Positions 16,301 through 23,459 of a DNA stretch of 64,000 bases are shown piece by piece. Source of the stretch: CAZKHG01 sp964552655 (lineage in GTDB: Bacteria; Bacteroidota; Bacteroidia; Bacteroidales; Tenuifilaceae); NCBI GenBank assembly GCA_964552655.1, contig CAZKHG010000005.1, forward strand, positions 45,212 to 109,211, in the 5' to 3' direction. Under the pieces are notes generated by a model. The model was not told where the DNA came from and made no database searches. It saw only the letters and a list, made by a program, of their open reading frames with translations. Every line of letters begins with the position of its first letter. Position 1 is the first letter of the stretch. Position numbers and translations under genes: made by a program.

Positions 16301-16717
16301 TTAACCAAAATATTCAACGTAATTATTCTCTGTTTCAACAATTTTAACGCAGTGTAATTCTACCCCTAATGATTTTAATGGGTTTATAAGCTGTTTCCAT
16401 ATCTCTACAGCAAGGTTTTCGGTTGAGGCAATCTTCCCTTGCATAAAATCAACATCAATATTAATATTTTTATGATCGATCTTATCAATGATATATTGCC
16501 TGATTATCAAGCTGATTTTTGATAAGTTTGCAACATACCCTATATTTTGGTCAATGTTCCCTTTTACTGTTACAAAAAGTTCGAAATTATGTCCGTGCCA
16601 ATTGGGGTGCGAGCATTTACCATACACCTCCAGGTTCTGCTCATTCGTTAAATCATCGCGGTAAAGCCTGTGAGCTGCATTAAATCTTTCCCTGCGGGTT
16701 ATATATACAATTGGCAT
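16301..16717 (-). CDS. 6-pyruvoyltetrahydropterin synthase/QueD family, PTPS-II-like
   Basis: The enzyme acts on dihydroneopterin triphosphate made by the adjacent folE product. The protein of about 138 residues starts with VYITRRERFNAAHRL. It carries zinc histidines (AAH and HGH) and the catalytic cysteine in CSHPNWHGHNF. The spacing Cx5HGH is that of PTPS-II, the eukaryote-like biopterin enzyme, not the Cx3HGH of QueD. The C-terminal VETENNYVEY matches the pterin-binding Glu segment. I prefer ATG 16717 over 16771 because homologues begin just before ITRRE. It could supply tetrahydrobiopterin-like pterins; queuosine synthesis is the alternative. Confidence 0.88.
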   Translation of the reverse strand: MPIVYITRRERFNAAHRLYRDDLTNEQNLEVYGKCSHPNWHGHNFELFVTVKGNIDQNIGYVANLSKISLIIRQYIIDKIDHKNINIDVDFMQGKIASTENLAVEIWKQLINPLKSLGVELHCVKIVETENNYVEYFG

Positions 16718-16796
16718 CTTATGGTGGTTTTGATAGGATGTAAAGATAAAAAACAATAAATTTCGGAACATAAATTTACCTTAAATAGTTTTAAAA

Positions 16797-17489
16797 TTGA
16801 AAATATTAATTGTTTCGGCTACACTAACTGAGGTTGAACCTTTAGGAGGAAGCACAATAAAACCTTATGTTCCCTTTCCCATTCACATAATTCCAGGTAT
16901 GTCGGTTGATCTTCTGGTTACAGGAGTTGGTGCAGCAGCTACAACTTTTCATTTAGCCCGTTATGGTTCGGGTTATGATCTTATACTAAATATAGGCATT
17001 GCAGGAAGCTATAAAAAAGAATTAAACATTGGCAGCATTGTTTTTGTTTCTCACGATAACTTTGGGGATTTGGGAATTGACGACAATGGAAGTTTTATAC
17101 CTCTTCATAAGGTTAATTTTGATATTAAGCCCGATAACCCATTGGCTGATGATTTAATGACTAATCCGTGGTTAAACTTTTTTAATGAAATTAATATTAA
17201 ACAAGCCAAAGGGATTACCCTTAGTACAACAAGTGGATCAACTGAAAGAATTGAAAGCATAAAAAAGATTTGGAACCCTGATATTGAGACTATGGAATCC
17301 GCAGCGGTTTTTTACAGCTGTTTAAAGCTACACATACCATTTGCCTGCATCCGGGCAATCTCCAATATGGTTGAACCCAGGGATAAAAGCCACTGGGAAT
17401 CACATAAAGCAATTAATAATATATGTAATTACACCAAAGAAATTTTACCCTTTTTAAGCAGACTCAACTTACATGAAACTAAAACTTAG
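16797..17489 (+). CDS. mqnB: Futalosine hydrolase
   Basis: This enzyme removes the purine base from futalosine in the futalosine route to menaquinone. The 230-residue protein has the nucleoside phosphorylase/MTAN fold: VSATLTEVEPL at the start, DLLVTGVGAAATTFHLA (about 42-58), NIGIAGSYK (about 71-79), and the catalytic segment IETMESAAVFYSC with Glu. The start is a TTG at 16797; no ATG gives a full N-terminal strand. It overlaps the next gene, mqnD, by 17 bases, which fixes the pathway. The region upstream is shared with the divergent PTPS-like gene. Confidence 0.92.
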   Translation: MKILIVSATLTEVEPLGGSTIKPYVPFPIHIIPGMSVDLLVTGVGAAATTFHLARYGSGYDLILNIGIAGSYKKELNIGSIVFVSHDNFGDLGIDDNGSFIPLHKVNFDIKPDNPLADDLMTNPWLNFFNEINIKQAKGITLSTTSGSTERIESIKKIWNPDIETMESAAVFYSCLKLHIPFACIRAISNMVEPRDKSHWESHKAINNICNYTKEILPFLSRLNLHETKT

Positions 17490-18048
17490 CTTTTCCACAT
17501 GCCCTAACGATACCTTTATGTTCGATGCAATAGTCAATAAACGCATTGATCTTAAAGGATTTGATTTCGATATACACATGACTGATATTGAGGAGCTCAA
17601 TCGGCTGGCAATGAATGGCTACACCGACATAACCAAAATCAGCATTAATGCCTTTGCCAGCTTAAGTGGTAGCTATCAGCTACTTACCTCTGGATGTGCT
17701 ATAGGTCACGGCGTTGGGCCACTGGTAGTAAGCAAAAGAAAAATCTACCCTGATGAGATAGCCAAAACCAGGATTGGAATTCCGGGTGTTAACACCACAG
17801 CAAATTTGCTTTTCTCCATTGCATTCCCCAATGCTACTGACAAACATGTTTTTCTTTTTTCTGATATCGAAGAGGCAATTCTATCAGATGCAATTGATGC
17901 AGGGGTGATAATTCATGAGAATCGGTTTACCTATGAACAAAAGGGGTTAAGAAAAATTATTGACCTGGGCGAATTCTGGGAGCAGGAAACCGCTTTGCCA
18001 ATTCCCCTTGGCGGGATTGCAATTAAAAATCATTCCCCGATTCCATGA
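17473..18048 (+). CDS. mqnD: 1,4-dihydroxy-6-naphthoate synthase, N-terminal part (split mqnD)
   Basis: MqnD makes 1,4-dihydroxy-6-naphthoate from cyclic dehypoxanthinyl futalosine for menaquinone. The 191 residues cover the N-terminal two thirds of the periplasmic-binding-protein-like fold: LSFSTCPNDTFMFDA, IEELNRLAMNGYTDITKIS, GPLVVSKR and the LPIPLGGIAI motif. The frame then ends early. The remaining third is encoded from 18045 in the -1 frame. One extra A in the AAAAA run at 18025-18029 would give a continuous protein of about 276 residues, the normal size. So this is a frameshift mutation, a sequence error or a slippage site. It overlaps mqnB by 17 bases. Confidence 0.85.
   Translation: MKLKLSFSTCPNDTFMFDAIVNKRIDLKGFDFDIHMTDIEELNRLAMNGYTDITKISINAFASLSGSYQLLTSGCAIGHGVGPLVVSKRKIYPDEIAKTRIGIPGVNTTANLLFSIAFPNATDKHVFLFSDIEEAILSDAIDAGVIIHENRFTYEQKGLRKIIDLGEFWEQETALPIPLGGIAIKNHSPIP
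18025..18029 (+). other. Apparent frameshift site in mqnD (A5 run)
   Basis: In the upstream frame this reads ATT AAA AAT CAT. With six As it would read ATT AAA AAA TCA TTC CCC, continuing into the downstream fragment as IKKSFPDSMK. The sequence does not match a standard tandem slippery heptamer, so mutation, assembly error or transcriptional slippage are preferred. Confidence 0.75.
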
Positions 18049-18302
18049 AAAGAGAAGTTAACTCGATAATCAGGTCAAGTGTAGAATACGCCATGATAAA
18101 TCCCAGTGCATCTAAGGCATTTGTGAAACACTATGCCCAGGCGTTGGATGATGCAATAATTAGAAAACACATTGAACTTTATGTAAATAACTTCTCTGTA
18201 AACCTCGGCGATGATGGAAAAACCGCTATAATAGAATTGTATAAACGATCCTACTCTGTTGGATTTTTGAATAATCTTCCAGAAGATATTTTTATTGATT
18301 AA
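18045..18302 (+). CDS. mqnD: 1,4-dihydroxy-6-naphthoate synthase, C-terminal part (split mqnD)
   Basis: The 85 residues match the C-terminal helical part of MqnD: NSIIRSSVEYAMINPSASKAF, then the typical ALDDAIIRKHIELYVNNFSVNLG. The ATG overlaps the stop of the N-terminal fragment in the four bases ATGA, so translational restart is possible. However, the reading frame is already homologous upstream of this ATG (KSFPDS), which argues for a frameshift rather than a natural two-gene arrangement. A split enzyme that assembles from two chains cannot be excluded. Without a functional product, the futalosine menaquinone route would be blocked. Confidence 0.8.
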   Translation: MKREVNSIIRSSVEYAMINPSASKAFVKHYAQALDDAIIRKHIELYVNNFSVNLGDDGKTAIIELYKRSYSVGFLNNLPEDIFID

Positions 18303-18564
18303 GAGCATATCTACCTATCAGGAATTGAGTTTATTACAGGCCAATTGAATAAATTAATCACATTTTAATGGCATTCTAGAATTAATTAATGCCCGTTGGT
18401 CAATTAAATATCTTATGATCAAATTCTACAACTGCTTTATTTATTGATCTTTAATGCAATAATTAACCTCTAGGTTATACATAATACTTTGAATACCTGT
18501 GAACTTAACCGATCTAAAAATGTTTTTTAGGAAAACGTTCAATAATTTTAAAAATTGTTAACTT

Positions 18565-18572
18565 TAACTTTG
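18565..18572 (+). promoter_or_regulatory. Candidate -7 promoter element (TAnnTTTG)
   Basis: TAACTTTG lies eight bases before the ATG of the small hypothetical gene at 18581, implying a very short leader. This is common for Bacteroidota promoters. Confidence 0.4.
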
Positions 18573-18580
18573 CAACCTGA

Positions 18581-18802
18581 ATGAAAGTTAAGACACTTCA
18601 CCAATATGAATTGATGGCTGAAAAGAAACCTTTTATTGGAAAAAATTCTACCCTTATTGAACGAATCTACTCGTTAGATAACAAATGGTTTGTCGAATTC
18701 TGGATAGTACGATACTTCTTTCTTGGAATTGAGGTTTATACAACAAAAAAAGAGGTGGTTAAATACACCAATGGCAAAAACGAGAACGGGAACCATTTAT
18801 AA
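18581..18802 (+). CDS. Small hypothetical protein
   Basis: This 73-residue basic protein has no signal peptide and no recognised domain. The centre is aromatic-rich (NKWFVEFWIVRYFFLGIEVYTTKKEVVKY), which could form a small beta-sheet or membrane-edge element. Support comes from a -7 promoter-like element just upstream and the absence of any competing frame. It lies alone between mqnD and the Mn-type superoxide dismutase gene. The function is unknown; it may not be expressed. Confidence 0.5.
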   Translation: MKVKTLHQYELMAEKKPFIGKNSTLIERIYSLDNKWFVEFWIVRYFFLGIEVYTTKKEVVKYTNGKNENGNHL

Positions 18803-18915
18803 CCCTCATCCCATCAACTAAATAATTTCCCTTAACTATTTTATTGAACTTTTTTTCCCGGGGCTTGTTTATACTATGTTTTTTATTTATAATTAATCTA
18901 AATTAATATTACGAT

Positions 18916-19521
18916 ATGAGCTTTGAATTACCAAAACTAAATTATGCTTACAATGCACTTGAACCTTACATTGATGCCATGACCATGGAGATTCATCACA
19001 CTAAGCATCATGCAGCTTACACTAACAATCTCAACGCTTCAATCAGTGGTTCGAGTTTAGAGAGTGCTACTATAGAAGATATATTAAAAGATGTATCGAA
19101 ACTTTCTGCTGCAGTCAGGAATAACGGAGGCGGTTATTTTAATCATAACCTTTTCTGGGACCTGATGTCACCAAATGGCGGTGGGGAACCTAAAGGGGAA
19201 TTGGCAAAGGAAATCACTAAACATTTTGGTTCATTTAATGATTTTAAGGATAAATTTTCACAGGCTGCAACAACAAGGTTCGGGTCCGGATGGGGCTGGC
19301 TGGTATTAAATAATGGCAAGCTGACAATCTACTCATCGCCAAACCAGGATAACCCATTAATGGATATCTCGGAGGTAAAAGGATACCCCTTACTGGCAAT
19401 TGATGTATGGGAACATGCATATTACCTTAAATATCAAAACCGAAGACCAGAGTACATTCAGAATTTTTGGAACGTAATTGACTGGAATCAGGTAGAGAAA
19501 AGGTTTTTGAACAATATTTAA
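18916..19521 (+). CDS. Superoxide dismutase, Mn-type signature
   Basis: The enzyme dismutates superoxide. The 201-residue protein has the four metal ligands: His in MEIHHTKHHAAY, His in FNHNLFW, and Asp/His in DVWEHAYYL. The metal-selectivity positions look Mn-like: Gly in NGGGYFNHN where Fe enzymes have Gln, and Gln in SPNQDNPLMD where Fe enzymes have Ala. A cambialistic enzyme is possible, as often in Bacteroidota. A second, Fe-type SOD lies 1.35 kb downstream. A hairpin terminator follows 43 bp after the stop. Confidence 0.94.
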   Translation: MSFELPKLNYAYNALEPYIDAMTMEIHHTKHHAAYTNNLNASISGSSLESATIEDILKDVSKLSAAVRNNGGGYFNHNLFWDLMSPNGGGEPKGELAKEITKHFGSFNDFKDKFSQAATTRFGSGWGWLVLNNGKLTIYSSPNQDNPLMDISEVKGYPLLAIDVWEHAYYLKYQNRRPEYIQNFWNVIDWNQVEKRFLNNI

Positions 19522-19564
19522 TAGTTTGTTTTTTAGGTTGGTTTAAGTTTTTGGGTGAATAAAG

Positions 19565-19582
19565 GCCGGAGTAAATTCCGGC
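19565..19582 (+). terminator. Terminator after first SOD gene
   Basis: A stem GCCGGA/TCCGGC with a 6-base loop, extended by A/T pairs around a one-base bulge, is followed by TTTTATTATTTT. It separates the SOD gene from the phosphatase gene. Confidence 0.8.
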
Positions 19583-19655
19583 TTTTATTATTTTGCTTTT
19601 TAGTTCAATGGTATTACATATTTTTGTAATATTACTTAACAATTGATTGAATGGT

Positions 19656-20864
19656 ATGCATAACCTGTTTACATATCGGAAAAAAGCTATACTAGTTTCA
19701 TTTTTAATAATATACATTTGTTGCAACTCATCTGCCTTTGCTAAAAACAAAACTACCTTCATTTACGATAACCTAAGAAACAGCTTAGCCAGTTATACTT
19801 ATTCAGATAATGTGGAAAGCGATACAACGACTGGAGATCATAAAAAATCCATAGGTACAACCAATTTAATTTCTATAACCGCAATCTACACGATATTGGT
19901 TATTTCCCTTTTTATTTACCTCTACCTAAAAATCAGAAAAAAATATAACGACCGGCTTACTTTTCAGGAGCTAAACCTAGAACAGCAAAAAAATGAGTTT
20001 AAGGCTCAGCAGGAAGAATGGGAAATTCAAAAAAACCTGGTTATACATCAGCGGGATAAAATCATCACCATGCTAACCGATCTGGGTGAGTCGATTGATT
20101 ATGCCCGAAAAATCCAGCAAGCCATTTTGCCCTCCGAAAATTACATGAATAGCATTCTGAATGATTACTTTCTGATATTTCAACCCAGGGAATCGGTAGG
20201 GGGTGATTTTTACTGGGTATCCAAATACGGAAATTTAACCTGTTTTGCTGTTGCCGATTGTACAGGACATGGAGTACCCGGAGGGTTTATGAGCATGTTG
20301 GGCACTACCATGCTTAATGACGTTCTGATCAGATCAACTGACCTGAATCCCGCTTCTATTTTAGATCAGCTAAGGGGTAAAATGATTAAATCACTAAACC
20401 AAACCGGAAAAGATGAGGATAGTCAGGATGGAATGGATATCTGCCTATGTGTTCTGGATATGGACACAAATGAGCTAGTCTATGCCGGGGCCAACCTTCC
20501 GGTTTTTATAATCTCTTCGAATATACCTGAACCGAGTGATAAAATTTCGATATACGGAAGTATCATCGAACTCAAAGCCAACCGGATGCCCATCTCCTAC
20601 TACCAGAAGATGAGCAATTTCTCCGAAACAAAGATCAAGCTTAACACCAATGACATTATTTACCTTTTCTCTGATGGTTTTGTAGATCAATTCGGAGGAC
20701 CTTTAAACAAGAAATTCGGATATTCTGCTTTCAGGAGCTTAATTCAATCTGTATCTAAAGAACCTATAGAAAAACAAAAAGCTGAAATATGGTCTGCTTT
20801 CGACCACTGGAAAGGTGCCGAAAACCAAACAGATGACGTTATAATTTTAGGAATAAAAATATAA
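19656..20864 (+). CDS. SpoIIE/PP2C-type serine phosphatase, membrane-bound
   Basis: This protein of about 402 residues has a signal peptide (FLIIYICCNSSAFA), a short periplasmic stretch, a transmembrane helix (ISITAIYTILVISLFIYLYL), a coiled coil, and a cytoplasmic SpoIIE-like PP2C domain. Conserved parts are YARKIQQAILP, the metal Asp in GGDFYWVS and ADCTGHGVPGGFMSM, a central GMDICLCVLDMD, and IYLFSDGFVDQFGG near the end. Such proteins in Bacteroidota often dephosphorylate anti-sigma or STAS-type partners; none is seen nearby. ATG 19656 is preferred to the TTG at 19647. It lies between two SOD genes, twelve bases before the second, suggesting shared transcription with it. Confidence 0.9.
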   Translation: MHNLFTYRKKAILVSFLIIYICCNSSAFAKNKTTFIYDNLRNSLASYTYSDNVESDTTTGDHKKSIGTTNLISITAIYTILVISLFIYLYLKIRKKYNDRLTFQELNLEQQKNEFKAQQEEWEIQKNLVIHQRDKIITMLTDLGESIDYARKIQQAILPSENYMNSILNDYFLIFQPRESVGGDFYWVSKYGNLTCFAVADCTGHGVPGGFMSMLGTTMLNDVLIRSTDLNPASILDQLRGKMIKSLNQTGKDEDSQDGMDICLCVLDMDTNELVYAGANLPVFIISSNIPEPSDKISIYGSIIELKANRMPISYYQKMSNFSETKIKLNTNDIIYLFSDGFVDQFGGPLNKKFGYSAFRSLIQSVSKEPIEKQKAEIWSAFDHWKGAENQTDDVIILGIKI

Positions 20865-20875
20865 AAACTTTAGCC

Positions 20876-21457
20876 ATGAAACACGAACTGCCAAGATTAC
20901 CTTACGAAATGGATGCTTTATCAAAAGCAATTTCCAAACATACACTTGAGTTTCATTATGGGAAACACCATTTAACTTATGTAAATAACCTTAATAATCT
21001 TATACCAGGTACAAAATTCGAGAATGCTGATCTGGTTAGTATTATAAAGGAAGCCGAAGGGCCTGTTTTCAACAATGCTGCTCAGATCTGGAATCATACT
21101 TTTTACTTTGAATCCTTCACTTCTTCGGCAAAACCTTCCCCTGAAGGGAAACTGCTTGATACAATCATTAAAGAATTTGGTTCATTCGCTGATTTTAAGG
21201 ATAAATTCAGCAAAGCGGCTATTACCCTGTTTGGGTCAGGATGGGCCTGGTTAGTAAAAAACGAGGAGGGAAAGCTGTCGATAATCCAGGAGTTGAATGC
21301 TGGTAACCCCTTAAGAAATGGACTGATACCCATTCTGACATTTGACGTTTGGGAACATGCCTACTACCTTGACTACCAAAACAGAAGGGCTGATTATATT
21401 CAAGCCCTCTGGGATATTATTGATTGGGATCTGGTTGAAAAGAGATTTTCTAAGTGA
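20876..21457 (+). CDS. sodB: Superoxide dismutase, Fe-type signature
   Basis: The 193-residue iron/manganese superoxide dismutase keeps all four ligands (His in HTLEFHYGKHHLTY, His in QIWNHTFYF, Asp/His in DVWEHAYYLDYQ). The Gln of NNAAQIWNHTFYF and the Ala of ELNAGNPL are the Fe-type selectivity residues, the reverse of the first SOD in this window. So the genome keeps both metal classes within 2.6 kb. It follows the SpoIIE-type phosphatase by 12 bp and is likely co-transcribed with it. The symbol is given by residue signature; metal content was not measured. Confidence 0.93.
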   Translation: MKHELPRLPYEMDALSKAISKHTLEFHYGKHHLTYVNNLNNLIPGTKFENADLVSIIKEAEGPVFNNAAQIWNHTFYFESFTSSAKPSPEGKLLDTIIKEFGSFADFKDKFSKAAITLFGSGWAWLVKNEEGKLSIIQELNAGNPLRNGLIPILTFDVWEHAYYLDYQNRRADYIQALWDIIDWDLVEKRFSK

Positions 21458-21555
21458 TCTATCTTTAAATTTTCTGATTCTAAAAGCAATACCGATTAGA
21501 GTTATTTGAAAAAAATCAACCCAAATTTGATTTTAGTATTAATTAGAAACGATCT

Positions 21556-22125
21556 ATGCTAAAAGACATTGTTGCCAGAAACCGGAGCTACAGACGATTT
21601 GATCAATCAAAAATGATTTCGCTGAATGATCTGAAAGATTTAATCGCCCTTGCCAGGTTAAGTCCAAGTGGTAGAAATCTTCAAACATTAAAATACTTCA
21701 TAGCCAACGAGCCAGGCTTAAACTCAAAAATATACCCCATGCTGGCCTGGGCCGGGTATCTTAAAGATTGGGATGGGCCCATAGAAGGAGAAAGACCCAC
21801 TGCTTACATTGTTATTGTTGAAGATACCAGTATTGGTAAAAACATGGCAATTGACCAAGGGATTGTTGCTCAAACCATTATGTTAGGAGCAACTGAAAAG
21901 GGTCTTGGGGGTTGCATGATTCATTCGGTTAATCGGAAAGAATTAGCAGAATTATTGAATTTGGATCAAAAGTATGAGATATGTCTGGTTCTAGCCCTAG
22001 GAGTTCCCGTAGAAAAAGTTGTTATTGAGCCAATCCCGGCAGATGGAAGTATTCGCTATTGGAGAGATGCTGAAAAGGTTCATCATGTTCCCAAACGGGA
22101 TATAAATGATTTAATTTTATATTAA
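21556..22125 (+). CDS. Nitroreductase family protein
   Basis: This 189-residue flavin (FMN) oxidoreductase has the N-terminal FMN phosphate motif RNRSYRRFDQS and SPSGRNLQTLKY. The dimer-interface helix contains NMAIDQGIVAQTIMLGATEKGLGGC, and the C-terminal part LVLALGVPVEKVVIEP is typical of the family. It is probably a small NAD(P)H-dependent nitro- or flavin reductase; the natural substrate cannot be predicted. It is monocistronic or loosely linked to the upstream SOD, and the GroES-like gene starts 57 bp later. Confidence 0.92.
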   Translation: MLKDIVARNRSYRRFDQSKMISLNDLKDLIALARLSPSGRNLQTLKYFIANEPGLNSKIYPMLAWAGYLKDWDGPIEGERPTAYIVIVEDTSIGKNMAIDQGIVAQTIMLGATEKGLGGCMIHSVNRKELAELLNLDQKYEICLVLALGVPVEKVVIEPIPADGSIRYWRDAEKVHHVPKRDINDLILY

Positions 22126-22182
22126 ACCCCTGATATACATTAATTAGAACTCACAATTAACTTCAAATCAATAATAAATTCG

Positions 22183-22566
22183 ATGGACCTAAAACTTGAA
22201 CTGCAGGATATTGAAAAGTTGATTATAGTTGGCGACAGGGTGCTTATAAAACCAAAAAATCCCGAGGAACGCACAAAAGCGGGCTTACTCCTGCCACCCG
22301 GCGTTCAGGAGAAACAGAAAGTCCATAGCGGGTATGTTGTTAAGGTTGGGCCAGGATACCCCATTCCTACTATAAATGAGTTTGATGAGAGCTGGAAGCA
22401 AAAAAAGGATGATGCTAAATACTTCCCATTACAGGCCAGAATTGGCGATCTGGCTGTTTACCTACAGGAGAATAGCATCGAAATTGAATTTAATCAGGAG
22501 AAGTATATCATTGTTCCATTCGCATCAATACTTTTACTCGTAAGAGATGAGGGATTATTTGAATAA
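22183..22566 (+). CDS. GroES-like co-chaperone (orphan)
   Basis: The 127-residue protein has the Cpn10 fold: VGDRVLIKPKNPEERTKAGLLLPPG with the mobile-loop region, a GYVVKVGPG strand, then an insertion (about 65-90, charged, EFDESWKQKKDDAKYF) not found in standard 95-residue GroES, and a closing IIVPFASILLLVRDE. No groEL follows, so it is not the canonical groES-groEL operon. It might work with a distant GroEL or have another role. The insertion in the dome region sets it apart. The family is certain and the partner unknown. Confidence 0.88.
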   Translation: MDLKLELQDIEKLIIVGDRVLIKPKNPEERTKAGLLLPPGVQEKQKVHSGYVVKVGPGYPIPTINEFDESWKQKKDDAKYFPLQARIGDLAVYLQENSIEIEFNQEKYIIVPFASILLLVRDEGLFE

Positions 22567-22622
22567 TATTCTTAAAAAAGGCAAAAAAAACCATCCGATC
22601 GATTTTTTGAACTAATTTCATT

Positions 22623-22630
22623 TATATTTG
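22623..22630 (+). promoter_or_regulatory. Candidate -7 promoter element
   Basis: TATATTTG matches TAnnTTTG about 98 bases before the OmpH-like start, leaving a leader of roughly 90 nt. No -33 element was found at the normal distance. Confidence 0.3.
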
Positions 22631-22727
22631 CGCTGAAACAATATGGTACCCCAAACCATTCTAAATTAATGTTCGGGTATGATTTAATAAGAGGGGATAA
22701 ATCAACCTGTTGTAAAATAAAACAATA

Positions 22728-23360
22728 ATGAAAAAGTTTTCCTTAATAGCTAACATTATTTTTGCACTGGCAATAATTGCTCTTTTTGTACTTCACTTCA
22801 CTTCTGGTTCAAAATCAGCAAAGAAAGAGAATTCCAATACCGACACATCGAAAGTTGCTCTTTCGGGTGAATTTTCTGTTGCCTGGGTGAACATTGACAC
22901 CATATTAAATAATTACGACATGTATTTTGATATGCGTAATGAGCTGGAGCAAAGTGGTAAAAAGCTTGAAGCAGAGCTAAATTCCAAAACTAAAGAATTT
23001 GAGAAACAAGCTATGGATTTTCAGGATAAAGCTCAAAAAGGCCTGGAAACCCGTTCAAAATTACAACAAATTCAACAGGAATTGGCAGCAAAGGAGCAGG
23101 AACTCTACCGTTTACGCGATGAAATGCGTTCCCAACTTGCCGAAGAGGAACAGGTTAAACTCAGGAAGATTCACCATAGTATTACCCAATACCTGGAAAG
23201 CTATAACACATCAAAGGGATACCATATCATCCTGAGCAGCACATTCGGGGGGCCTCTGCTTTACGGACATCCTGCACTTGATATTACCAAGGAGGTGCTT
23301 AAAGGGCTCAATGAGCATTATGGTTCAACTACTAATAAAACTGATAAAACTAAGAAATAG
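22728..23360 (+). CDS. OmpH/Skp family periplasmic chaperone
   Basis: This 210-residue protein has an N-terminal hydrophobic anchor or signal (SLIANIIFALAIIALFVLHF) followed by a domain with the Skp pattern. A short strand (EFSVAWVNIDTILNNYDMY) leads into a long, Gln/Lys/Glu-rich coiled coil (about 75-155) and a final ILSSTFGGPLLYGHPALDIT strand. OmpH/Skp proteins bind unfolded outer-membrane proteins in the periplasm. The anchor lacks a clear cleavage site, so it may stay membrane-tethered. A strong terminator lies 22 bp after the stop. No bamA or lpx genes are visible next to it. Confidence 0.9.
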   Translation: MKKFSLIANIIFALAIIALFVLHFTSGSKSAKKENSNTDTSKVALSGEFSVAWVNIDTILNNYDMYFDMRNELEQSGKKLEAELNSKTKEFEKQAMDFQDKAQKGLETRSKLQQIQQELAAKEQELYRLRDEMRSQLAEEEQVKLRKIHHSITQYLESYNTSKGYHIILSSTFGGPLLYGHPALDITKEVLKGLNEHYGSTTNKTDKTKK

Positions 23361-23382
23361 AATAGCTACATCACCACTTAAG

Positions 23383-23413
23383 CCCTTTTCGCTTCAATTT
23401 AAAACGAAAAGGG
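23383..23413 (+). terminator. Terminator after OmpH-like gene
   Basis: A nine-base perfect stem CCCTTTTCG/CGAAAAGGG with a 13-base loop is followed by six Ts. Confidence 0.85.
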
Positions 23414-23459
23414 TTTTTTATTTTGTGACTAAAACCACTACTGGTAATTAAAGGAGTAA

